Assembly: GCA_016188735.1 (NCBI GenBank)
Contig: JACPHF010000046.1
Location: 1-13,955, forward strand
DNA from: Parcubacteria group bacterium
Lineage (GTDB): Bacteria > Patescibacteriota > Minisyncoccia > Minisyncoccales > UBA10102
Direction: 5' to 3'
Length of the DNA: 13,955 bases
Shown here piece after piece: positions 1 through 5,060 of the stretch; position 1 is the stretch's first letter; each line of letters starts with the position of its first letter. The position numbers and the translations under genes were made by a program. The notes beneath the pieces are model-generated. The model did not search any database, was not told the origin of the DNA, and saw only the letters and a list, made by a program, of their open reading frames with translations.

Positions 1-436
1 CAAGCACGCCTATGGCTTCCGAGACCCAGCGGTGAACCGCGTCGGCACTTACCATCCGGAGGCTGGTAAGCGCCTCTACTTCTTCGGCGAGACGTCTCAG
101 CTGAATGATTGTTCCCGCCTCGTGGGAGGCGTTTGCGATCGCCGTGATGCGCGCCGCGATGTCCGGCAGTCCCTCCAATCGAGGGAACTCCTTCAACGTC
201 AGGAGCTCCGGCGCCGTGATCCCGAGACGCTTTGCGAGAATCTCTGCCGCTCGAAGAGAGGCGCGAGTGCGGCCTGTCTCGAGAAGGCTGATGAAGCCCT
301 TGCTGAAGTCGTCTCCGGCAAGCTGGGCTTGCGTCATACCCTTCTCGTTCCGGAGCTTCCTCACGTTCTCCCCGACGGTGGGATCGATCGGCCCCTTTGC
401 CTTCTGACGCACGACTCGTTTCTTCTTTTTGTCCAC
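1..436 (-). CDS. XRE-family helix-turn-helix transcriptional regulator (C-terminus cut by window edge)
   Basis: The minus strand is open from a GTG at 434-436 to the window edge, giving at least 145 residues. After a basic start (residues 2-14, rich in Lys/Arg), residues 22-81 form a typical XRE/Cro DNA-binding domain: GENVRKLRNEKGMTQAQLA is helices 1-2, KGFISLLETGR holds the recognition helix and the usual xE.G turn, and LRAAEILAKRLGI is the closing helix. The rest is helical with no recognised ligand domain. GTG is chosen because an in-frame TAG lies upstream at about 472-474, no ATG intervenes, and GGAGG sits 4 bases before it. The family usually represses its own and neighbouring promoters. 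The gene diverges from the hydrolase at 614 across a 177-base spacer with a perfect palindrome, so regulation of that gene is likely but inferred. The fold call is firm; the target and signal are unknown. Confidence 0.88.
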   Translation of the reverse strand, partial: MDKKKKRVVRQKAKGPIDPTVGENVRKLRNEKGMTQAQLAGDDFSKGFISLLETGRTRASLRAAEILAKRLGITAPELLTLKEFPRLEGLPDIAARITAIANASHEAGTIIQLRRLAEEVEALTSLRMVSADAVHRWVSEAIGVL

Positions 437-477
437 GGTCCCTCCACAGCAAAAATTGTCAAAGATGCAGGTGAGTT

Positions 478-506
478 TCTATACCATAATCGCTAGCATT
501 AGTCAA
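478..506 (-). promoter_or_regulatory. Promoter of the XRE regulator gene
   Basis: On the minus strand TTGACT (501-506) is followed by a 17-base spacer and TATAGA (478-483). The spacer ends in TGG, giving an extended -10 (TG-n). The predicted transcript starts near 471, leaving a leader of about 35 bases before the GTG at 436. The -35 box overlaps the palindrome at 502-514, which would fit autorepression. Confidence 0.6.
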
Positions 507-514
507 TAATTGAC
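502..514. promoter_or_regulatory. 13-bp perfect palindrome, candidate XRE operator
   Basis: GTCAATAATTGAC is a perfect inverted repeat around a central A. One arm holds the -35 (TTGACT) of the minus-strand regulator promoter and the other starts the plus-strand TTGACA (510-515). A repressor dimer bound here would cover both -35 boxes. A further TTGAC half-site lies on the minus strand at 458-462, in the regulator's leader. Binding by the encoded regulator is inferred from position and symmetry. Confidence 0.5.
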
Positions 515-538
515 ATAAAATCAAATTTATAGTAAAAA
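510..538 (+). promoter_or_regulatory. Possible promoter of the metallo-hydrolase gene
   Basis: A perfect TTGACA (510-515) is followed at 17 bases by TAAAAA (533-538), a weak -10. A second candidate -10 is TACAAC at 565-570, which by comparison with the leader of the 1751-2149 gene would place the start beside AGTCGGTA. The sequence does not decide between them. Confidence 0.35.
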
Positions 539-548
539 ACTACTAAAC

Positions 549-580
549 TACCGACTCTGGAATTTACAACTCAGTCGGTA
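549..580. repeat. 8-bp perfect inverted repeat in the hydrolase leader
   Basis: TACCGACT (549-556) and AGTCGGTA (573-580) are exact reverse complements separated by 16 bases that contain TACAAC, a possible -10. The same 8-mer recurs at 2179-2186, at the transcription start region of the minus-strand membrane protein gene. It may be a regulator half-site or part of a conserved leader. Confidence 0.5.
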
Positions 581-613
581 ACGCGCAGTTCTTTCTACAG
601 GGAGAAATTAAAG

Positions 614-1630
614 ATGACAGCGCTCCAAGTGAAGTTCTGGGGGGTTCGCGGCAGCATTCCTGCTCCCATCACAAGCGCAGACGTCAGAAGCAAGGTCTGG
701 AAGGCCGTCGCCGAATACGAGCTGCACCGGGGCGAGGGGAATCCCGAAGCGATCGAGCGCGCCGTTGACCAGGCCGGTCACGATTCCGGACAAGGTCCCG
801 TGCAGACCTTCGGCGGCAACACATCCTGCGTGGAGGTGGTCTACGGAGACGGCGAGACGCGCATCGTCCTCGACATGGGAACGGGTCTCCGCCCTCTCGG
901 CAACAAGCTCTTCGGCGAGATGCTGAAGAAGAAGGGCCTCAAGATCACCTTCCTCCTCTCGCACGTCCACTGGGATCACATCCAGGGGCTTCCGTTCTTC
1001 GGTGAGCTCTACTGGAACAAGGAGAACGGCCGGACCGAGAACTCATGGTCCTTCCACGGAGGGACCGACTGGCAGAGAACCGCGGAAGAGTGCCTGAAGG
1101 GCCAGATGGACCCTCCGGTCTTCCCGGTCTCGTGGCGCGAGATCGAACGGATCACTCACGAGATCCAGCTTCACAGCGTGAGCGACATGGTGTCGTTCAC
1201 GGTGGGCGAGCTCTCGGTTCGCGCAAGGAAGCTCGACCACCCGCAGGAGACCTACGGCTACCGCATCACGACGCCGGACGGGAGGGTTGTCGTCTACTCG
1301 ACCGACAACGAGCCCCGCGACCCGAATGTTCCCGCGCCGCCGCTCTTGAAGCTCGCGGCAGGGGCCGATCTCTGGATCACGGACTGCCAGTACACCTACG
1401 ATGCGTACAACGGCAAGACCGGAGTTCCTCACCACGGATGGGGTCACTCGTACCCGGAGGCGGTCGCGAAGACCGCGATCGAAGCTGGCGTGAAGACCGT
1501 CGTGCTGTTCCACCACGATCCTGGCTCAAGCGACGAGGCGATCGCGGACATGAGGCAACACACGCAGGATCTCGTCGGTTCTGACATCAAGGTCATCGCA
1601 GCCTGGGAGGGCCTCGAGCTCACCATTTGA
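614..1630 (+). CDS. Metallo-beta-lactamase-fold hydrolase
   Basis: This 338-residue cytosolic protein has no signal peptide and carries a full metallo-beta-lactamase metal-site set. HxHxDH is at 117-122 (HVHWDH), and candidate further ligands are H209 (LDHPQETYGYRI), D231 (STDNE) and H300/H301 (LFHHDP). The start KFWGVRGSIPAP, the GGNTSCVEV at 67-75 and DMGTGLRPLG at 87-96 are typical of a broad PhnP/RNase Z-like group, which I believe CDD lists as TaR3-like. Members hydrolyse phosphodiesters or similar esters; the substrate here is unknown. Residues 22-62 are an insertion between the first strand and the GGNTS loop, and 132-195 is a long variable cap. AGGGAGA lies 8 bases before the ATG. The gene diverges from an XRE regulator and ends in a terminator. 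Ile and Leu codons are mostly ATC and CTC, unlike genes after 2217. Confidence 0.88.
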   Translation: MTALQVKFWGVRGSIPAPITSADVRSKVWKAVAEYELHRGEGNPEAIERAVDQAGHDSGQGPVQTFGGNTSCVEVVYGDGETRIVLDMGTGLRPLGNKLFGEMLKKKGLKITFLLSHVHWDHIQGLPFFGELYWNKENGRTENSWSFHGGTDWQRTAEECLKGQMDPPVFPVSWREIERITHEIQLHSVSDMVSFTVGELSVRARKLDHPQETYGYRITTPDGRVVVYSTDNEPRDPNVPAPPLLKLAAGADLWITDCQYTYDAYNGKTGVPHHGWGHSYPEAVAKTAIEAGVKTVVLFHHDPGSSDEAIADMRQHTQDLVGSDIKVIAAWEGLELTI

Positions 1631-1642
1631 TGGCTGGGATTG

Positions 1643-1676
1643 GCGCCGGGATCATTGATCTCGGCGCTTTTTATTT
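1643..1676 (+). terminator. Rho-independent terminator after the metallo-hydrolase
   Basis: GCGCCGGGAT and ATCTCGGCGC pair over ten positions (one G-U) around a 5-base loop, followed by TTTTTATTT. It starts 13 bases after the hydrolase stop. No T-run follows on the other strand, so it works on the plus strand only. Confidence 0.85.
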
Positions 1677-1701
1677 CCAGAATTTTCGTGATTTCAATAT
1701 T

Positions 1702-1734
1702 AAAAAAGAGGCCAGGAACGAGTTCCCTGGCCTC
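1702..1734 (-). terminator. Rho-independent terminator of the minus-strand membrane protein gene
   Basis: Arms at 1708-1719 and 1722-1734 (GAGGCCAGG against CCTGGCCTC, extended by AAC/GTT with one bulge) are bordered on the plus strand by AAAAAA at 1702-1707, which is a T-run after the hairpin on the minus strand. It lies 17 bases past the stop of the gene at 1751-2149. Confidence 0.85.
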
Positions 1735-1750
1735 ATACGAAGGCGGTGCG

Positions 1751-2149
1751 TCAATGGCCGCCGGCCGGCGATGTTGGTGGCTGGCTCATCTCGGCCACGG
1801 CCCCGACGATGAACATCGCCACATAGATGCCTCCCAGCCCCACCAGGACACCCGCAACAGACGCGAATGCCTCGATGAAACCGTGGTTCACGCCGACTCC
1901 GAAGAAGACGCCCAACAAGAACGCGATGAGAGTCGGCCTGATCTCCGGCTGCGGGTCGGGCTGCGGGGATTCCACGTACCAGTAGCGGCTCATGATGAGG
2001 TAGGAGTTCGCCCCGGCAAGCAGGGCGAGGAACCCTACCCAGCCGAAGTCGTCCCACCTCATGCGGCTGTAGTTCGCGAGGATCATCCCCAAGACGATCC
2101 AGAACCACCAGCCGGCTGCTTTCGCGAGATCGTAAAGCGCTTTCCGCAC
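1751..2149 (-). CDS. Small integral membrane protein of unknown function (four predicted helices)
   Basis: The predicted protein has 132 residues and starts with GTG behind a perfect AAGGAGG. I do not recognise the family. Four hydrophobic stretches are visible: about 13-27 (WWFWIVLGMILA), 36-53 (GWVGFLALLAGANSYLIM), 72-89 (TLIAFLLGVFFGVGV) and 95-118 (FASVAGVLVGLGGIYVAMF). A short polar link with PQPDPQPEIRP (62-71) lies between helices 2 and 3. The N-terminus is basic (MRKALYDLAKAAG), suggesting a cytoplasmic start. There is no signal peptidase site or catalytic motif. It converges on the hydrolase gene, has its own promoter and terminator, and shares C-ending codon preference and leader sequence with that gene. 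A shared role or shared control is therefore plausible. Transporter, toxin or immunity roles cannot be told apart from sequence. Confidence 0.75.
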   Translation of the reverse strand: MRKALYDLAKAAGWWFWIVLGMILANYSRMRWDDFGWVGFLALLAGANSYLIMSRYWYVESPQPDPQPEIRPTLIAFLLGVFFGVGVNHGFIEAFASVAGVLVGLGGIYVAMFIVGAVAEMSQPPTSPAGGH

Positions 2150-2155
2150 CTTTAA

Positions 2156-2162
2156 CCTCCTT
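2156..2162 (-). promoter_or_regulatory. Strong Shine-Dalgarno that fixes the GTG start at 2149
   Basis: The minus strand reads AAGGAGG, then six bases (TTAAAG), then GTG. This supports GTG 2147-2149 as the start of the membrane protein gene. It contrasts with the SD-poor starts of most genes after 2217. Confidence 0.8.
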
Positions 2163-2185
2163 CCAAGGAACTACTTGCTACCGAC

Positions 2186-2214
2186 TTTATACAATAACTG
2201 CTATAATTAGTCAA
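2186..2214 (-). promoter_or_regulatory. Strong promoter of the membrane protein gene
   Basis: On the minus strand TTGACT (2209-2214), a 17-base spacer and TATAAA (2186-2191) make a near-consensus sigma70-type promoter. Over 29 bases it matches the regulator promoter at 478-506 at 23 positions. The 8-mer AGTCGGTA on the minus strand (2179-2186) follows the -10 directly. Confidence 0.75.
2199..2207 (+). promoter_or_regulatory. Extended -10 promoter of the methyltransferase, apparently leaderless
   Basis: TGCTATAAT is a perfect extended -10 (TG-n-TATAAT, with TATAAT at 2202-2207). The ATG at 2217 lies 9 bases after it, so transcription should begin within a few bases of the start codon. No SD precedes the ATG. 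It overlaps the opposing promoter at 2186-2214, so the two should compete for polymerase. Confidence 0.7.
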
Positions 2215-2216
2215 AC

Positions 2217-2867
2217 ATGGATTACAAGGCGGTATATACGGAGAACTATTTCAACGGCAAGGATTCTTTTTTCTACAGGCTGGGATACGGAAGATTCTCC
2301 AAGCTCTATTTCGACAATCTCTTCAGCCCTTTGAAGCCGTATCTCCGTACGCTCAAGAAGGGAAAGGTCTTGGACATCGGGTGCGCGTACGGATTCATGC
2401 TGCAGCGCTTTCCTGATTCGTTTGAAAAATTCGGCATGGATGTTTCCGATCATGCGATCAAGGAAGCTTCAAGACGCCTGCCTCGTGCGATATTAAAAGT
2501 GGGGGAAGCCGAGCGCAAGTTTCCTTTCCGGAATGATTTTTTTGACGTCGTCATATGCAATGACGTGTTGGAGCATCTTGAAGATCCCGTAAAAGCCCTG
2601 AAGCATATATACGAAGCATTGAAAAAGGGCGGCATCCTTTACATCAACACTCCGAACGCGAACTGGATCAGAACCGCGCTGTTTCGGTATGCGGACATAC
2701 GGGAGCATCATATTTCCCTGTTCGGCCATCGGGCGCTGCTTGACGCATTAGCCAGTGCCGGCTTTGCCGTGCAGGATCACTGGACGTGCGTAAACATTGC
2801 GCCGTTTTTTTCTCTGACATTCAGATCAAATCTCGGCACCGAATCCGCATTCATATGCAGGAAATAA
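2217..2867 (+). CDS. Class I SAM-dependent methyltransferase (Methyltransf_11/25-like)
   Basis: This 216-residue protein has the class I Rossmann methyltransferase motifs in order: LDIGCAYG at 52-59 (motif I, SAM-binding glycine loop), GMDVS at 73-77 (acidic strand-2 end), VVICNDVLEHLEDP at 111-124 (motif IV region, with the common DVLEHL) and KKGGILYINTPN at 136-147 (motif V/VI). The opening DYKAVYTENYFNGKDSFFY resembles small-molecule or glycan-modifying methyltransferases, but the substrate cannot be read from the sequence. No signal peptide or membrane segment is present. The start is supported by the conserved opening and by the -10 just upstream. The last codons (from 2847) lie inside a 19-bp direct repeat, so the extreme C-terminus may have been altered by that repeat. 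Confidence 0.88.
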   Translation: MDYKAVYTENYFNGKDSFFYRLGYGRFSKLYFDNLFSPLKPYLRTLKKGKVLDIGCAYGFMLQRFPDSFEKFGMDVSDHAIKEASRRLPRAILKVGEAERKFPFRNDFFDVVICNDVLEHLEDPVKALKHIYEALKKGGILYINTPNANWIRTALFRYADIREHHISLFGHRALLDALASAGFAVQDHWTCVNIAPFFSLTFRSNLGTESAFICRK

Positions 2868-2919
2868 GAACCATTCGCTTCGCTCAGAACCTTTTTTCCT
2901 GCATTCATATGCAGGAAAT
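2847..2919. repeat. 19-bp direct repeat plus a third inverted arm at the methyltransferase 3' end
   Basis: GCATTCATATGCAGGAAAT occurs exactly at 2847-2865 and again at 2901-2919. TTTCCTGCAT at 2895-2904 is the reverse complement of the ATGCAGGAAA in each copy (2855-2864 and 2909-2918). The middle arm can therefore pair with either the upstream copy (30-base loop) or the downstream copy (4-base TCAT loop). AGAACC is also repeated directly at 2867-2872 and 2886-2891. A T6 run is at 2892-2897 but no stem ends beside it, so it is not called a terminator. Confidence 0.75.
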
Positions 2920-2927
2920 GAATTTTG

Positions 2928-2936
2928 TGATATGTT
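2928..2936 (+). promoter_or_regulatory. Weak extended -10 before the helicase gene
   Basis: TGATATGTT matches TG-n-TATAAT at four of the six core positions. It ends 9 bases before the ATG at 2946, which also lacks an SD. The arrangement mirrors the methyltransferase start, but the match is poor. Confidence 0.3.
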
Positions 2937-2945
2937 GCGCATGTT

Positions 2946-4196
2946 ATGCAAGATAGCGTTCAGCATCATGCCGCAAACTCCGGTTTCTACGGCTTGGGCA
3001 TTGCCCCGGCTCTTTTAGGAATACTTCGGCGCCTCAAATTCACGGATCCCACCCCAATCCAGACCCAGGCAATTCCCATCGCAATTCAGGGGAAAGACAT
3101 GGTGGGCATAGCACAGACGGGAACCGGAAAGACGTTCGCATTCGGGATTCCCATGATTCAGCGGTTGGAACAGATACGGAAACAGGGCCTTGTTGTCGTT
3201 CCCACGCGCGAACTCGCTCTTCAGGTTGACGAAGAATTGCGCAAGATAGGTCATGGCATGGGGCTGAGAACCGCCGTATTGATAGGGGGAACTTCCATCG
3301 GGCCGCAAATCCACGCCCTTTCCAGAAGGCCGCATATCGTCATTGCGACTCCGGGAAGGCTGATTGACCATCTGAATCAGCGCACGATTCGGCTTGATGG
3401 TGTCGGCATTGTCGTGCTGGATGAAGCGGACCGCATGCTTGACATGGGATTCCTGCCCCAGATCCAGAAGATTCTTCAGCGGCTGCCCAAAGACCGCCAG
3501 ACCATGCTGTTTTCGGCAACCATGCCCACCGAGATCATGAAGATAGCGGCGGCATACATGAAACTTCCGGTGCGGGTAGAGATTGCTCCTACGGGAACCC
3601 TTGTAGAAAGCGTAACCCAGGAACTCTTCATCGTTTCAAAAGATCAGAAACCGGCGCTTCTTGGAAAACTTCTTGAAAACTACCAGGGCTCGGCATTGAT
3701 ATTCACGAGAACGAAGTACGGCGCAACAAAACTCATGCGTCATATCAGGAATTTGGGCATTGGAGCCGCCGAGCTTCATTCGAACAGGACATTGGGCCAG
3801 CGCAGGCAGGCACTTGAAGGATTTAAGCTGGGAAGGTATCGTGTTCTTGTCGCGACAGACATAGCTTCCCGCGGCATTGACGTTGTCGGCATTGAGCTGG
3901 TGGTTAATTACGACCTGCCCTCTACGTCGGACGATTACGTGCACCGCATCGGCCGCACGGCGCGGGCGGGAGCCCAGGGCCATGCTATTACCTTTGCCAT
4001 GCCCCAGGAGCAGCATGAGGTCCGTGCGATTGAACGCCTCATTCGAAAACCCCTGCCGGTGTCCAGGCTTCCCGAACTTCCGCGGGTCCAGTTTGAACCA
4101 TCCAGGCCGCCCTATCGCCAGCAACAGCGGCCGTGGAGCAGGGGAAGAAGCGGCTATCAGGGCAGGCGCCATCATTCATACAGATTCCGATCATGA
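2946..4196 (+). CDS. DEAD-box ATP-dependent RNA helicase (RhlE-like)
   Basis: The 416-residue protein has the whole DEAD-box set: Q motif (F14, and PTPIQTQAIP at 35-44), motif I AQTGTGKT 56-63, Ia PTREL 86-90, GG 114-115, Ib TPGR 135-138, II DEAD 159-162, III SAT 190-192, V ATDIASRGID 303-312, VI HRIGRTAR 333-340. Residues 386-416 form a basic Arg/Gln/Tyr-rich tail, common in RhlE-type helicases for RNA binding. Such proteins unwind short RNA duplexes in ribosome assembly and mRNA turnover in the cytoplasm. The length is usual for a minimal RhlE. The start gives a complete Q-motif region; no SD is seen. The stop overlaps the next start as ATGA, coupling it to the FKBP gene. RhlE rather than CsdA/SrmB is a judgement from the short tail. 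Confidence 0.95.
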   Translation: MQDSVQHHAANSGFYGLGIAPALLGILRRLKFTDPTPIQTQAIPIAIQGKDMVGIAQTGTGKTFAFGIPMIQRLEQIRKQGLVVVPTRELALQVDEELRKIGHGMGLRTAVLIGGTSIGPQIHALSRRPHIVIATPGRLIDHLNQRTIRLDGVGIVVLDEADRMLDMGFLPQIQKILQRLPKDRQTMLFSATMPTEIMKIAAAYMKLPVRVEIAPTGTLVESVTQELFIVSKDQKPALLGKLLENYQGSALIFTRTKYGATKLMRHIRNLGIGAAELHSNRTLGQRRQALEGFKLGRYRVLVATDIASRGIDVVGIELVVNYDLPSTSDDYVHRIGRTARAGAQGHAITFAMPQEQHEVRAIERLIRKPLPVSRLPELPRVQFEPSRPPYRQQQRPWSRGRSGYQGRRHHSYRFRS

Positions 4197-4666
4197 AACC
4201 GTCTCATCTGTTAAGCATCGGAGTCGTCATAATCGCAGGAGGTATTGTATACTTCGTATTCTCGAATAATTTTTCTCCAGGGCGGCAGGATTTGCTGGCG
4301 CTCCAGACACAAGGAAATCAATCCATATCACCAACCATGGAACAGACAAATATTACCATTGAAGATATCCTGGTAGGGCAGGGGGCCGAAGCAAAAACAG
4401 GAAACACGGTGTCCGTGCAGTACAGGGGAACCCTGCTGAACGGAATACAATTTGACAGTTCGTACGACAGGGGAGAGCCATTCTCTTTCACCATTGGGCA
4501 AGGCCAGGTTATCCGGGGATGGGAGCAGGGGATACCCGGAATGAAAGTGGGCGGCAAACGCAAACTTGTCATTCCTTCCGCGTTAGCGTATGGAGATCGG
4601 GCGATTGGCAGCATTCCTCCAAATTCCACACTCGTGTTTGAGGTGGAGTTGCTCTTAGTGCAGTAA
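4193..4666 (+). CDS. Membrane-anchored FKBP-type peptidyl-prolyl cis-trans isomerase
   Basis: From the ATG at 4193 the protein has 157 residues. Residues 5-23 (HLLSIGVVIIAGGIVYFVF) are an uncleaved-looking anchor, 24-52 a polar linker, and 53-157 one FKBP domain. Active-site positions of FKBP12 are kept: Y77 (VQYRGTL), F87/D88 (FDSSYDRG), F97, V106-I107 (GQVIRGW), W110, Y133 (SALAYG) and F149 (STLVFEVEL). It should speed proline isomerisation in proteins outside the membrane; topology is inferred. This start is preferred to the GTG at 4133 because it gives the ATGA overlap with the helicase stop and begins directly at the anchor. The helicase pairing may reflect only co-expression. The fold call is very secure. 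Confidence 0.92.
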   Translation: MKPSHLLSIGVVIIAGGIVYFVFSNNFSPGRQDLLALQTQGNQSISPTMEQTNITIEDILVGQGAEAKTGNTVSVQYRGTLLNGIQFDSSYDRGEPFSFTIGQGQVIRGWEQGIPGMKVGGKRKLVIPSALAYGDRAIGSIPPNSTLVFEVELLLVQ

Positions 4667-4675
4667 GCCATTTGC

Positions 4676-4704
4676 TTGACACACCGGCGGATAGACAACA
4701 TAAT
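4676..4704 (+). promoter_or_regulatory. Promoter upstream of the zinc-ribbon gene
   Basis: A perfect TTGACA (4676-4681), a 17-base spacer and CATAAT (4699-4704, five of six) form a good sigma70-type promoter. The predicted start is near 4711. The 77-base leader to the GTG at 4788 contains a small inverted repeat, TGTAC/GTACA (4714-4718 and 4727-4731), and nothing else I recognise. Confidence 0.7.
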
Positions 4705-4787
4705 GTGATTGTCTGTACGCGTCGAGGTACACCACATATTCATTCAGTAGAGTAGTCCGAATCGCAAGATTTTGACTTTTCAATTCA

Positions 4788-4961
4788 GTGGAAGAAGAAA
4801 AAAAACCATTTGCGAGGCCGATGATCCAGGGAGACTGGCAGTGCTCTGAATGCGGGACCAAGATTACCGAGTTGCCGTTTGAACCGGCTGCCGGTCGTCC
4901 GATATTCTGCAAGGAGTGCTACAAGTCAAAGCGCCCGGCTCGCCCAGATTTCTCGCGATAG
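4788..4961 (+). CDS. Mini zinc-ribbon protein with two CxxC knuckles
   Basis: The reading frame encodes 57 residues from GTG 4788, or 46 from ATG 4821. The core WQCSECGTKI ... RPIFCKECYKSKR has two CxxC pairs 19 residues apart, a classic four-cysteine zinc site, and the tail is basic. Such small proteins are frequent and mostly unstudied in Parcubacteria-like genomes; nucleic-acid or ribosome binding is a guess. The longer form is favoured because EEEKKPFARPMIQGDW reads as a natural lead-in; an in-frame TGA lies at 4773-4775. Neither start has a good SD, and ATG 4821 has GAGG only 3 bases away. It is a single-gene unit between a promoter and a strong terminator. It could be mistaken for an RNA-polymerase or ribosomal zinc ribbon, but no such family signature is present. 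Confidence 0.8.
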   Translation: MEEEKKPFARPMIQGDWQCSECGTKITELPFEPAAGRPIFCKECYKSKRPARPDFSR

Positions 4962-4973
4962 ACGCGGTCAATT

Positions 4974-5009
4974 CCCCGCATGCCTCCCGGCCTGCGGGGT
5001 TTTGTTTTG
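4974..5009 (+). terminator. Strong rho-independent terminator after the zinc-ribbon gene
   Basis: CCCCGCA (4974-4980) pairs with TGCGGGG (4993-4999), the inner GCC/GGC can extend the stem, and TTTTGTTTT follows. It separates the zinc-ribbon unit from the ftsZ operon. Confidence 0.9.
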
Positions 5010-5022
5010 CATGGAAACGCGT

Positions 5023-5052
5023 TTGACAAAGAGCAAGCGGCTACTCTACACT
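5023..5052 (+). promoter_or_regulatory. Promoter of the ftsZ operon, leaderless or nearly so
   Basis: TTGACA (5023-5028), an 18-base spacer and TACACT (5047-5052, four of six) end 8 bases before the ATG at 5061. The predicted transcript would start at or within two bases of the start codon. There is no clear SD. It follows directly on the terminator at 4974-5009. Confidence 0.6.
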
Positions 5053-5060
5053 TGAAGAAC

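Noticed and set aside
32..496. Plus-strand open frame of 154 codons
   Set aside because: It is antisense to the XRE regulator, whose minus-strand reading gives a clean helix-turn-helix domain with an SD; the plus-strand product has no recognisable domain.
2867..2900. T6 run after the methyltransferase as a terminator
   Set aside because: No stable stem ends directly before the T-run; the visible stems use arms further away.
4133..4192. Longer FKBP starting at GTG 4133
   Set aside because: It overlaps the helicase tail by 60 bases and puts 20 polar residues before the membrane anchor; ATG 4193 gives the usual ATGA coupling.
4755..4763. GTCCGAATC, similar to a tRNA T-loop
   Set aside because: No acceptor, anticodon or D-arm pairing could be built around it.
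4655..4912. Minus-strand frame of 85 codons in the gap before ftsZ
   Set aside because: It lies antisense to the zinc-ribbon gene, lacks an SD and resembles no known protein.
4980..5060. Upstream GTG start extending FtsZ by 27 residues
   Set aside because: It would begin inside the terminator stem at 4974-5009 and span a promoter (5023-5052); the conserved region begins well after ATG 5061.
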